From an uncultured Faecalicatena sp. (lineage in GTDB: Bacteria > Bacillota > Clostridia > Lachnospirales > Lachnospiraceae), in the NCBI GenBank assembly GCA_902489075.1, contig CABTYO010000002.1, positions 1 to 64,000 of the forward strand: DNA of 64,000 nucleotides. The letters are read 5' to 3'. Each line of letters opens with the position of its first letter. Position 1 is the first letter of the stretch. Positions 49,537-58,077 of the stretch are shown one piece after another. A program made the position numbers and the translations under genes. Under the pieces are notes generated by a model. The model ran no database searches. It was not told the DNA's origin and saw only the letters and a program-made list of their open reading frames with translations.

Positions 49537-51783
49537 ATGATTATAAGAGAGTTTGACATTAAGATTTGTAAGGAAAATGTATTAAATCTGATTGACTGTT
49601 ATGAGGACAGTGCGATCTACGAAGAAGTGATCGAAGAGTACGAAGAGATGCTGCCGACGGCATATGAGAAGATAGAACCGGCAGCGCTTATGGAATTCGG
49701 AAGTGTGGAGGAATTTCCCATGGAGGAGTATGGAAATGGAACGGGAGAAGCTCTTTTCTGTATTACTTCCATAGGCGGGAAGCTCAGCCGGTGGGCCACA
49801 GAGTTATTTGCCGAGGGAAATTACTTGGGTGGAATGCTGGCGGATGCGATGGCGGATGATTATCTGTTCCAGATGGACCATCTTCTCTCAGAGACCGTAA
49901 TCAGGCTGTGCAGGGAGAAAAAGTGCGGTGTCCTGCGCAGGCTGGAGGCTCCGCAGGACATTCCCATGGCGGCGCAGAAAAAGGCTCTGGATGTTACAAA
50001 TGGTGAAGAACTGGCGGGGATTCATATCAAGGAGAGCTTTATGTATGATCCTGTAAAGACGACCTGCCAGATCTACCTGCTGGACAATAAGACGGAGCAG
50101 TTTAAGATAGAACATGACTGCAGCAAGTGCCCGAATACGACCTGTAAGCTCAGAAATATACCGGAGATCATGGTAGAGGTGGCCGATGCACAGAAAGAAA
50201 GTATCAGAATCAGTGGCAGAAAAGATCAGACGCTGATGGAGATCTTAAAGGAGCATGATATCTTCTTAAGTGCAGTCTGCGCGGGACGCGGAACCTGTGG
50301 AAAATGTAGAATCAAAGTGCTCAAGGGGGATGTGAATCCGTCCGATGCGGACCGGAAATTCTTCGATGAGACGGAGATCAGAGCTGGATTCCGGCTGGCA
50401 TGTAAGGCCTATGCACAGGGAGATGTGACGATCACACTGGACTGCGGACAGGAAGAGGGATTTGCAATCCTGACAGATTTTGGAGGCAGCAGCCAGGATG
50501 AGGCGGGACAAGGGGCAGCAGGACAGACAAAAACAGCCGGACAGGCAGAAGCTGCGCTTCCCCAGGCTGGCGGCAGATACGGAATTGCGGTGGATATCGG
50601 GACAACGACCATTGCCATGCAGCTGATCGATCTTGAGAAGGGGCAGAGTATCAGGACATTTACGACGATGAACAGACAGCGTGCCTACGGCGCGGATGTC
50701 ATCAGCCGGATCGAAGCTTCGAATCAGGGAAAAGGCGGAGAACTAAGGGAAAGTATTCAGGGCGACCTGATGTCCGGGATCAGGGAACTGACGGGAAACG
50801 GGGACATTTCAGTCGAGAAGATGGCAATCGGCGCCAACACGACGATGGTGCATCTGCTGATGGGATATTCCTGCGAGACACTGGGGGTATTTCCATTTAC
50901 CCCGGTGAATCTGGAGACCATTCGGACTACAGCAAAGGAACTGCTCGGGACATGCGCCGGGGACCTGGAAAGGGACTTTGAAGTCAGTATCTATCCGGGC
51001 ATCTCTACCTATGTGGGCGGCGATATTACAGCGGGACTGTATGCACTGGGCTTTGAGAAAAAGGAAAAGGTATCCGTATTGATCGACCTGGGAACCAACG
51101 GGGAGATGGCAGTCGGCAATAAAGAGAAGATCTATGTGGCTTCCACAGCAGCAGGCCCGGCCTTTGAGGGCGGCAACATTACCTGCGGAACAGGAAGCAT
51201 CCCGGGGGCTGTCTGCGGGGCAGTCATCGAGAATGGAAAGGCAGAATTAAAGACGATCCTGGATCAGCCAATCTCCGGAATCTGCGGGACCGGAGTCGTG
51301 GAGATTACCTATGAGCTGCTTAAGGAGGAGCTGATCGACGATACCGGACTGCTAGACGAAGATTATTTTGAAGATGGATATCTCCTCGGCGAGGATGCAT
51401 CCGGCAGAAAGATCGGATTCTATCAGAAGGATGTACGGGAGATCCAGCTGGCAAAATCAGCGGTGAGGGCCGGTCTGGAGATGCTGATCCTCAGATATGG
51501 CATATCCTATCAGGATGTGGAGAAAGTCTATATTGCCGGGGGATTTGGTTATCAGCTGGACATCCGCAAAGCGGTCGGCATCGGTCTGCTCCCGAAGGAC
51601 TGCGAAGCGAAGATCGAGGCGGTCGGGAACAGCTGCTTAAAAGGGACCATCGCCAGATTAATGAATCCTGAGGCAGAGACTGCAATTGAGGCGATCCGCG
51701 GTGTTTCGGAGGAAATCAGGCTGTCGAATGACAAAGATTTTAATGAATTTTATATGGATTATATGTTCTTCGAGGAAGTATAA
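49537..51783 (+). CDS. Corrinoid activation protein (2Fe-2S, ASKHA; RACE type)
   Basis: A 748-aa reductive activator that restores Co(I) in corrinoid proteins using ATP. Residues about 1-190 are an extra N-terminal region resembling the MetH activation-type fold. C195, C198 and C203 form a CxxCxxxxC cluster (CSKCPNTTCKL). A 2Fe-2S ferredoxin domain follows with C248, C254, C257 and C289 (CAGRGTCGKC). The C-terminal ASKHA ATPase domain has AVDIGTTTIAMQL, AIGANTTMVHLLMG and LIDLGTNGEMAVG. ATG 49537 has AGGAAGG upstream, after the riboswitch. It most likely keeps the adjacent corrinoid protein active. The N-terminal fusion is not seen in minimal RamA/RACo proteins. Confidence 0.9.
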   Translation: MIIREFDIKICKENVLNLIDCYEDSAIYEEVIEEYEEMLPTAYEKIEPAALMEFGSVEEFPMEEYGNGTGEALFCITSIGGKLSRWATELFAEGNYLGGMLADAMADDYLFQMDHLLSETVIRLCREKKCGVLRRLEAPQDIPMAAQKKALDVTNGEELAGIHIKESFMYDPVKTTCQIYLLDNKTEQFKIEHDCSKCPNTTCKLRNIPEIMVEVADAQKESIRISGRKDQTLMEILKEHDIFLSAVCAGRGTCGKCRIKVLKGDVNPSDADRKFFDETEIRAGFRLACKAYAQGDVTITLDCGQEEGFAILTDFGGSSQDEAGQGAAGQTKTAGQAEAALPQAGGRYGIAVDIGTTTIAMQLIDLEKGQSIRTFTTMNRQRAYGADVISRIEASNQGKGGELRESIQGDLMSGIRELTGNGDISVEKMAIGANTTMVHLLMGYSCETLGVFPFTPVNLETIRTTAKELLGTCAGDLERDFEVSIYPGISTYVGGDITAGLYALGFEKKEKVSVLIDLGTNGEMAVGNKEKIYVASTAAGPAFEGGNITCGTGSIPGAVCGAVIENGKAELKTILDQPISGICGTGVVEITYELLKEELIDDTGLLDEDYFEDGYLLGEDASGRKIGFYQKDVREIQLAKSAVRAGLEMLILRYGISYQDVEKVYIAGGFGYQLDIRKAVGIGLLPKDCEAKIEAVGNSCLKGTIARLMNPEAETAIEAIRGVSEEIRLSNDKDFNEFYMDYMFFEEV

Positions 51784-51870
51784 TGCGATGATGGGGACGG
51801 CAGCGTTTTCGCTTCATCAGGGAAGCGGATTTAGAATATCCGTTTTGCCTTGTAACAGAATAGAAAATAG

Positions 51871-51914
51871 AAAAAGGATATGCAGTATGGAAAATGAGGC
51901 TGCATATCCTTTTT
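51871..51914. terminator. Bidirectional terminator
   Basis: AAAAAGGATATGCAG (51871-51885) pairs perfectly with CTGCATATCCTTTTT (51900-51914), flanked by A-runs and T-runs on both strands. It serves the activator gene (plus) and the convergent hydantoinase-family gene (minus). Confidence 0.93.
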
Positions 51915-51935
51915 TTGTATTTTGTATTGTAAGCG

Positions 51936-53936
51936 TTAAATTCCTTCCGAAGCAGTGGCACTGATCAGTTCCGAGAGAAGATATGTGGTGCCGCGTCCTC
52001 CAGGCGCCTCTTTCCGGATCTTCTGTCCAGAGATATGAAGGGAGCCTTCTGCGCCCTGTTGTCTGGCAGCGGCCACGGCTGCGCGGCGTGTCTCTTCTTC
52101 TGCAAAATGCAGGGCATCTTCGTATTCCTTGAAGAACTGGGAGAGGGTGCGTGTGATTACTTTGTAACCGTTGATCTCTCCGTCGGTATAGCTCGGGCAG
52201 AGTTCTGCCTGGGCGGTAGCGGCGATATTCCCCACGATGGCTCCGACTGCATTGGCGACAGAAGCATTCTCCGGGATTATGGCCCTGGTGCCCAGCATCT
52301 TTGCCACAGGTTCCAGAAAGACATGAGTGGGTGCGCCTGCGCCGATCAGGACGGATCTGGTATGGAACATTGTTGTGAACAGTGGAGTCACATTGCCTGC
52401 CGCCTGTTCGTAACTGTATTCGATCAGCTGCTGTAACTGGGAATCAGGGGCTGTATTTTGAAACTTCGGATACTCTGTCTGGAGCAGGATCCTGACCAGA
52501 TTGCAGTACAGACGTTTCTTCACCAGTTCGTAGATCTGAGTACAGATCTCTTCGATTGTGATGCCAGAATAACGTGCCACGAATTCAGCGCCGGTATAAG
52601 ATGCATCCCGGTCAAAGGCGGTAAAGTCGCCCCGGATGTGCATGATATCGGTGGGGGTCAGTCCTGCCCGAAGAATCACACTGTCGGCTTCCAGGTGTTC
52701 TGTCTTCAAAGTGTAGACATCCCTGCCGATTGCTTTTGCCGCATTTGGCAGCATCAGAGGACCGTTTTTCAATGCCTCACATAACTGCTTTTCTTCCTCC
52801 GTATACTGGGGGCTGCCGGAAATATCTTTCATCATTACGAGAAATTCGTACAGGCAGAGGGTGTGTCCCCTGTCATAGGTCTTCAGTGTTTCCAGCTGGG
52901 GCTTTACGCCCGGGTAGTTGGAGGCGAGCATGCAAAGCGGCATGACACGGTAGTTCTCCAGATACAGGTCGCCGTCAAAATTATAGTGGACCGCGGTATC
53001 TCCGCCCAGTGCGAAGGTGTCCACATAAAGCCCTTTCACAAAGGTCTTCCAGCCGCCGATCTGGATGCCGTCTCTGGCTTCGAGAGGCTGGCCGTCACGG
53101 ATGATGGAAATGTCCGTGGTGGTACCGCCCATATCTACGATCACCGCCTGATCCTCCGCGGCCAGATGCATGGCGCCGATGGTGCTGGCAGCCGGACCGC
53201 ACAGAAGTGTCTCTACAGGATGAAGGCAGGTGTACTCAGAGGACATCAGGTTCCCGTTGCTCTTCACGATGACGATGGGGAGGGAAAGCCCGTATTCCAG
53301 GAAGACGGTACGGATTGCCGCCATGAATTCGTGGATCACGGGAATCAGCCTTGCGTTCAGAAGTGCTCCGGCACCTCTTCTTAAAATATTGCGGTCCGGG
53401 AACAGGTCGTGTCCCAGGATGACCGGGATATTCAGCTCGGATTTCACGATCTCGGCCGCCTTTTTCTCATAGCTGCCCAGATGCTCCCTGGCAAACAGCT
53501 GAACGATACTGATGCAGTCGCAGGTTCCGGCAAAATCTTTCAGTTTCCGGCGGAAGTCTTCCCAGTCCGGTTCCTTCGAGGTCTCCGGTTTATCCGTCAG
53601 GGTGCATTCGACCAGCAGGACATCATCCAGCGACTCCATGCCGTATTCCTGATAAGTCTCATTCAGGATTCTGCGTTCAATGCCAATGAGCACAAGCTTT
53701 CCGTTCCCGCCTTTATTTTCCACGCAGGCATTCGTTGCCAGTGTTGTGGATAAGGAGATCGAGGTGCAGGAAGAGAGCAGCTCATGGGGCAGCTCTTTGA
53801 GCACATTGCGGATACCGGTTTTCAGATCTTCTTTTGTAGTCAGTGATTTCCCGGAGGCAAGCAGCTTATGCTCCGACAGATCATAGATGACCGCATCTGT
53901 GTAAGTGCCTCCTGTATCAATTCCAATACCAATCAT
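51936..53936 (-). CDS. Hydantoinase/oxoprolinase-family (HyuA-like) protein
   Basis: A 666-aa protein of the HyuA family. ASKHA-type motifs are GIGIDTGGTYTDAVIYD at the N-terminus and IVDMGGTTTDISIIRDG in the middle, with LRRGAGALLNARLIP and the C-terminal GAGAPTHVFLEP. ATG 53936 follows AAGAGGC; the frame from 54008 starts upstream of it. The family covers ATP-dependent N-methylhydantoinases and uncharacterised proteins near corrinoid systems. Its place beside the corrinoid protein and activator suggests action on an N-methylated or cyclic amide that feeds methyl groups, but that is inference. A TATAAT at 53973-53978 (minus) is the likely -10. Confidence 0.88.
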   Translation of the reverse strand: MIGIGIDTGGTYTDAVIYDLSEHKLLASGKSLTTKEDLKTGIRNVLKELPHELLSSCTSISLSTTLATNACVENKGGNGKLVLIGIERRILNETYQEYGMESLDDVLLVECTLTDKPETSKEPDWEDFRRKLKDFAGTCDCISIVQLFAREHLGSYEKKAAEIVKSELNIPVILGHDLFPDRNILRRGAGALLNARLIPVIHEFMAAIRTVFLEYGLSLPIVIVKSNGNLMSSEYTCLHPVETLLCGPAASTIGAMHLAAEDQAVIVDMGGTTTDISIIRDGQPLEARDGIQIGGWKTFVKGLYVDTFALGGDTAVHYNFDGDLYLENYRVMPLCMLASNYPGVKPQLETLKTYDRGHTLCLYEFLVMMKDISGSPQYTEEEKQLCEALKNGPLMLPNAAKAIGRDVYTLKTEHLEADSVILRAGLTPTDIMHIRGDFTAFDRDASYTGAEFVARYSGITIEEICTQIYELVKKRLYCNLVRILLQTEYPKFQNTAPDSQLQQLIEYSYEQAAGNVTPLFTTMFHTRSVLIGAGAPTHVFLEPVAKMLGTRAIIPENASVANAVGAIVGNIAATAQAELCPSYTDGEINGYKVITRTLSQFFKEYEDALHFAEEETRRAAVAAARQQGAEGSLHISGQKIRKEAPGGRGTTYLLSELISATASEGI

Positions 53937-53972
53937 GGTTCTATGCCTCTTTTCTGATTTATGATGTCCATT

Positions 53973-53978
53973 ATTATA
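53973..53978 (-). promoter_or_regulatory. Likely -10 element of the hydantoinase-family gene
   Basis: Minus-strand TATAAT in GCTATAATAATGG, about 35 bases before the start codon. The -35 region is weak (ATAACC at 17-base spacing). Confidence 0.45.
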
Positions 53979-54224
53979 GCAGGATTTCCAGAACTGGTTA
54001 TGGAGCAATTTTGTGAAAAGAGTAAAAATTCTAGATTCCGGATATTTCCCAATATTCCTACAAACTTATCTTAAAAAATTACAAGAACCAGAAAGAAGAT
54101 TTCTATAGAATGAGTAATGTAGCAGACATTTTGCCCTGATTGCATAATCAGGCAGAATGTGGTAGAATTTATTCGGCTGATATATGCAGCCTGACAATTC
54201 AGATCTGGCAGACAATTTAGAAGA

Positions 54225-54375
54225 AAGCCATTCGTATGGATGGCAGGGGAAGCAGGTTAGAATCCTGCACAATACCCGTTGCTGTATTGGAGGAGCGGTA
54301 TTCCATTAGGTCACTGTAAGGCTTGCTTATGGGAAGACGGAATATCGTGAGGATACCTGAGTCAGAACACCCGCT
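54225..54375 (+). ncRNA. Cobalamin riboswitch of the cbi operon
   Basis: Aptamer segments: GGGGAAGCAGGTTAGAATCC with the GCAGG/CCTGC stem, CACAATACCCGTTGCTGTAT, GTCACTGTAAGGC, GGGAAGACGG and TGAGTCAGAACACCCGC near 54359-54375. It lies upstream of cbiM, about 110 bases before its start codon. No clear terminator follows, so control may act on translation or through a terminator I cannot identify. Confidence 0.9.
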
Positions 54376-54485
54376 TTTAAAATGGATCTGAATGATTACG
54401 GGAGTATGATCATGTGTTTGCCGCGAATCTTTCCGATTTTGTGGTAAACCTGAATTATTTTCAGAACACAAAAGGAGAGAGCAGC

Positions 54486-55235
54486 ATGACAAAGAAAGAA
54501 AAGATCTTAGTTAAAGCATCCATCGCGTTTGCCGTGATGTTTGCCATCACACCGGCAGTGAATGCAATGCATATCATGGAGGGGTATCTTCCCGCAGGTT
54601 TCTGCGTTGCATGGGGCGTTATTTGTGTCCCGTTCTTAGTGACCGGATTCATTTCCCTGAGAAAGAGAATTCAAGAAAACAGGAAAACGATTACGCTGAT
54701 CGCGATGGCGGGAGCGTTTATATTTGTCATATCTTCCCTTAAGATTCCGTCGGTGACGGGGAGCTGTTCCCATATGACAGGGACAGGGCTGGGTGCAATC
54801 CTTTTTGGTCCGGCGGCGGTCAGCATTCTGGGGATCATCGTGCTATTGTTTCAGGCGATCCTGCTGGCACATGGCGGACTGACGACCCTGGGCGCGAATA
54901 CATTTTCCATGGCGATCGCGGGACCGCTTCTGGCATTTGGAATCTATAAATTATGTACAAAATGTAATGTCAACAGGAAGGTTTCCGTGTTTCTGGCAGC
55001 CTGCTTAGGCGACGTGTTTACCTACTGTGTGACAAGCATCCAGCTTGCGCTTGCCTATCCTTCTGAGAACGGTGGTATTGCGGCTTCCGCTGTAAAGTTC
55101 CTGGGGGTGTTTGCACCGACACAGCTTCCACTGGCGGTTATCGAGGGAATCCTGACTGTTATCATTGTGATGGCACTGGAATCCTATGCAAAACCTGAAT
55201 TGAAGGCAATCGGTTTTATAAAGGAGGCAAAGTAA
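54486..55235 (+). CDS. cbiM: Cobalt ECF transporter S component CbiM
   Basis: A 249-aa membrane protein with about six to seven transmembrane helices. It keeps the metal-binding N-terminus of mature CbiM, MHIMEGYLPAGFC (His directly after Met), here preceded by a signal-like hydrophobic stretch that must be removed. Further motifs are VTGSCSHMTGTGLGAILFGP and GGLTTLGANTFSMAIAGPL. ATG 54486 follows AAAGGAGAG. It imports cobalt with CbiN, CbiQ and CbiO. It is the first gene of the long cbi operon under the riboswitch. Confidence 0.96.
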   Translation: MTKKEKILVKASIAFAVMFAITPAVNAMHIMEGYLPAGFCVAWGVICVPFLVTGFISLRKRIQENRKTITLIAMAGAFIFVISSLKIPSVTGSCSHMTGTGLGAILFGPAAVSILGIIVLLFQAILLAHGGLTTLGANTFSMAIAGPLLAFGIYKLCTKCNVNRKVSVFLAACLGDVFTYCVTSIQLALAYPSENGGIAASAVKFLGVFAPTQLPLAVIEGILTVIIVMALESYAKPELKAIGFIKEAK

Positions 55236-55236
55236 G

Positions 55237-55581
55237 ATGAGTAAGAATGTAAAGACCACCATTGTTTTACTGATCCTGGCCGTGCTGATCGCAGTGGTTC
55301 CGCTGTTTGCACGAAAGGGAGCCGAGTTTGGGGGCTCCGATGATGCAGGGAGTGTGATGGTAGAGCAGATACAGGGAAAAGAATATACTCCATGGTTCAC
55401 CCCGGTCCTGGAGAGGGCACTTGGCGGAGAACTGCCGGGAGAGGTGGAAAGCCTGTTGTTCTGTCTTCAGACCGGGATCGGCATCGGAATCATCGCGTTT
55501 GTGATGGGACGGCTCGTGGAACGCAGAAAATGGATGAAGAAAGAACATACATGGGAAGAGGAAACGGTCCAGAAAGAATAA
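55237..55581 (+). CDS. cbiN: Cobalt transporter accessory protein CbiN
   Basis: A 114-aa protein with transmembrane helices at about 7-25 and 76-93 and an extracellular loop between them containing the conserved FGGSDDAG and EYTPWFTPV. The motif AEFGGSDD is typical of CbiN. It associates with CbiM and loads metal. It is spaced two bases from cbiM. Confidence 0.94.
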   Translation: MSKNVKTTIVLLILAVLIAVVPLFARKGAEFGGSDDAGSVMVEQIQGKEYTPWFTPVLERALGGELPGEVESLLFCLQTGIGIGIIAFVMGRLVERRKWMKKEHTWEEETVQKE

Positions 55582-55608
55582 AAATCTGTGCCGGGTAAGG
55601 AGTGGGAT

Positions 55609-56382
55609 ATGATTGTAGTGGATAAGCTTTGTTATCGTTCAAAGCTTCGATATGTGAATGCAGGGGAAAAGTTCGTATTTTCCATGCTGACGCTGTTCTT
55701 GTGTATTGTCAGCCGTTCCCTTCTGATCGCTGCAATTGCCCTTCTGGTTAATGGTTACCTGATGATCGAAAAAGGCGGAATCTCATGCGGACGGTATCTG
55801 CGGCTGCTGGCGGTTCCATTTACCTTCCTGATTTTAAGTACTCTCGCGATTATCGTCAACCTTTCAAAGGTCCCGCTGGACGCTTATGCCCTCCCGGTGG
55901 GAAGCTTTTTTATCACAGGGAGCCGGGAATCCCTGCGGTTTGGAATCCAGCTGATCATGACGGCGATGGCGAGTGTATCGTGCCTGTACTTTCTGTCACT
56001 GAATACCACCATGACGGATATACTGGATGTGCTGGATCAGCTGCACTGCCCGGAGATTATGATCGAGCTGATGATGCTGATCTACCGTTTTATCTTTGTA
56101 CTGATGGAGGCCGCCTCTGCGATCATGGTTTCACAGAAGTCCAGGCTCGGCAACCGGAATCTAAAGACGTCCATTCAGTCTTTCGGACAGATGGGCGCCG
56201 GGCTTTTCATCCGGGCCTTACGAAGGTCAAACGCACTGTATGATGCGATGGAATCCAGATGCTATGACGGAAAGATCAAAGTATTAAGCGTGCAGCATCC
56301 TGCAAAGAAAAAGGAAGTCGTGATGATCGTTCTCTATGAACTGGCACTGCTCGGAATTACAATAGGGGAGAAGATGGTATGA
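55609..56382 (+). CDS. cbiQ: Cobalt ECF transporter T component CbiQ
   Basis: A 257-aa transmembrane coupling protein with about five helices and the two coupling motifs: MESRCYDGKI (A-R-G-like signature, present as ALRRSNALYDAMESRCYDG) in the C-terminal part. ATG 55609 follows AAGGAGTGG; the frame from GTG 55588 has no site of its own. It joins CbiM to the ATPase CbiO. Its stop overlaps the CbiO start (ATGA). Confidence 0.94.
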   Translation: MIVVDKLCYRSKLRYVNAGEKFVFSMLTLFLCIVSRSLLIAAIALLVNGYLMIEKGGISCGRYLRLLAVPFTFLILSTLAIIVNLSKVPLDAYALPVGSFFITGSRESLRFGIQLIMTAMASVSCLYFLSLNTTMTDILDVLDQLHCPEIMIELMMLIYRFIFVLMEAASAIMVSQKSRLGNRNLKTSIQSFGQMGAGLFIRALRRSNALYDAMESRCYDGKIKVLSVQHPAKKKEVVMIVLYELALLGITIGEKMV

Positions 56383-57239
56383 GTGTGGAAAAGGATGACA
56401 TTATAATAGAAGCAAAGGATATTTTCTATACCTATGAAGAGGGCGGTCCTCATTCCTTAAACGGTGTCAGCTTAAAGATCAGACGGGGACAAAAGGTCGC
56501 CTTCATGGGGGCGAATGGCTGTGGCAAGTCCACATTCTTCCTCTGCTGCAACGGGATCTACAGGCCGGACAGAGGGACACTGCTTTTTAATGGAAAGCCA
56601 GTGGATTACTCGAAAAAAGGGCTTCTGAACTTAAGGGGAAAAGTCGGGATCGTGTTCCAGGACCCGGATAACCAGCTTTTCTCCGCCAGTGTGTATCAGG
56701 AGATTTCCTTCGGACCGATGAACCTTGGGATTCCGGAAGCACAGGTCAGAGAAGAGATCGAGCAGGTGATTGATTATCTGGAAATCACGCCGTTTCGTGA
56801 CCGTCCGGCACATGCTTTAAGCGGCGGGCAGAAGAAGCAGGTGTCCATTGCGGATATCCTGGTGATGCATCCCGAGGTGATCATTCTGGATGAGCCGGCA
56901 GCGGCGCTGGATGCAAAGCACACGAAGATGGTGAATCAGATCGTGGACAGGCTGGCACAAGAAGGGATTACCATTCTCATGGCAACCCATGATATCGACT
57001 ATGCGCTCTCCTGGGCGGATGAGATCGTCCTCATGCATGAGGGAAAAGTCCTGATGCAGGCGGACCCGGTTACGGTATGTACCAGTCAGGAAGCGCTTGA
57101 AATGACCAATCAGGAGGAGCCGGCGGTATTGAAATTATTTGAACGGCTTGTCAGAAAGGGCATTCTGGAAACAGGATTAAAACCGCCTGTCAGCATGGCA
57201 GAGCTGGAAGAATATATAGAAAGAACAGGGGAAAAGTGA
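56379..57239 (+). CDS. cbiO: Cobalt ECF transporter ATPase CbiO
   Basis: A 286-aa energy-coupling ATPase. Walker A is GANGCGKSTFF, the Q-loop GIVFQDPDNQLFSASV is typical of ECF ATPases, the signature ALSGGQKKQ, Walker B VIILDEPAAALD and the switch His in MATHDIDYA. It has the usual C-terminal helical extension. It overlaps cbiQ by four bases and cbiK by one base (TGATG). It drives cobalt uptake. Confidence 0.95.
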   Translation: MSVEKDDIIIEAKDIFYTYEEGGPHSLNGVSLKIRRGQKVAFMGANGCGKSTFFLCCNGIYRPDRGTLLFNGKPVDYSKKGLLNLRGKVGIVFQDPDNQLFSASVYQEISFGPMNLGIPEAQVREEIEQVIDYLEITPFRDRPAHALSGGQKKQVSIADILVMHPEVIILDEPAAALDAKHTKMVNQIVDRLAQEGITILMATHDIDYALSWADEIVLMHEGKVLMQADPVTVCTSQEALEMTNQEEPAVLKLFERLVRKGILETGLKPPVSMAELEEYIERTGEK

Positions 57240-58024
57240 TGGAGAAGAGAACAGAGACCAAGAAAGGAATCCTGGTGGTGAGCTTTGGAAGCAGCCATCT
57301 GGACACACTGGAGAAGAATATTGACAAGATCGAAGGGCAGATCGCGGACACATTTACAGATTACAGGGTCTACCGTGCTTTTACGAGCCAGATGATCCTT
57401 CGGAAATTAAAGAAGACCGCAGATCTTCATTTCTTTACGGTCAAAGAAGCGATGGAGCAGATGGCAGAGGACGGCATCGAGCAGGTGATCGTGCAGCCCA
57501 CCCATATCATCAACGGAATCGAGAATGATCGGATGATATGTGATGTGATGGAATATATGGACCGTTTTAAGAAGATCCGTGTGGGAAAGCCGCTTTTGAC
57601 AAGTGTGGATGATTATAAGAAGGCGATCCACGCCATGATGGCGGAGGTAGATCTGGAAGAGGGGGAAGTACTAGTCCTGATGGGACACGGCACAGACCAC
57701 CATGCGAATTCCGCATATCCGACGCTGGAATACACCTTCCATTCCCTGGGGTACAATCAGGTACTGGTGGGAACCGTGGAGGGATTTCCAGATCTGAGAA
57801 ATGTGATGACCAGGCTGGAAATCTCCGGGGCGAAGAAGGTAACCCTGATGCCGTTCATGCTGGTGGCAGGGGACCACGCGAAGAATGACATGGCGGGAGA
57901 GGAAGACTCCTGGAAGACAGAACTGGAGGATGCAGGCTACGAAGTGAAGGCGGTCATCAAAGGGCTGGGGGAGATGAGAGGAATCCGCAATATTTATATC
58001 GAGCACATCGAGGCGGCAATGTAA
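57239..58024 (+). CDS. cbiK: Sirohydrochlorin cobaltochelatase
   Basis: A 261-aa class II chelatase that inserts cobalt into sirohydrochlorin, the committing step of the anaerobic pathway. Expected catalytic histidines lie in MGHGTDHHANSAYP and in MPFMLVAGDHAKNDM. The N-terminal GILVVSFGSSHLDT and VQPTHIINGIEND blocks match CbiK. There is no signal peptide, so it is the cytoplasmic form. ATG 57239 lies within the CbiO stop (TGATG); the first codon GTG 57236 is an alternative. It follows the cobalt transporter genes directly. Confidence 0.95.
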   Translation: MEKRTETKKGILVVSFGSSHLDTLEKNIDKIEGQIADTFTDYRVYRAFTSQMILRKLKKTADLHFFTVKEAMEQMAEDGIEQVIVQPTHIINGIENDRMICDVMEYMDRFKKIRVGKPLLTSVDDYKKAIHAMMAEVDLEEGEVLVLMGHGTDHHANSAYPTLEYTFHSLGYNQVLVGTVEGFPDLRNVMTRLEISGAKKVTLMPFMLVAGDHAKNDMAGEEDSWKTELEDAGYEVKAVIKGLGEMRGIRNIYIEHIEAAM

Positions 58025-58077
58025 AGGGAAGCGGAAGAATCAGCAGGAAAAGAAGCGGATGATAAGGAGGTACAGGC

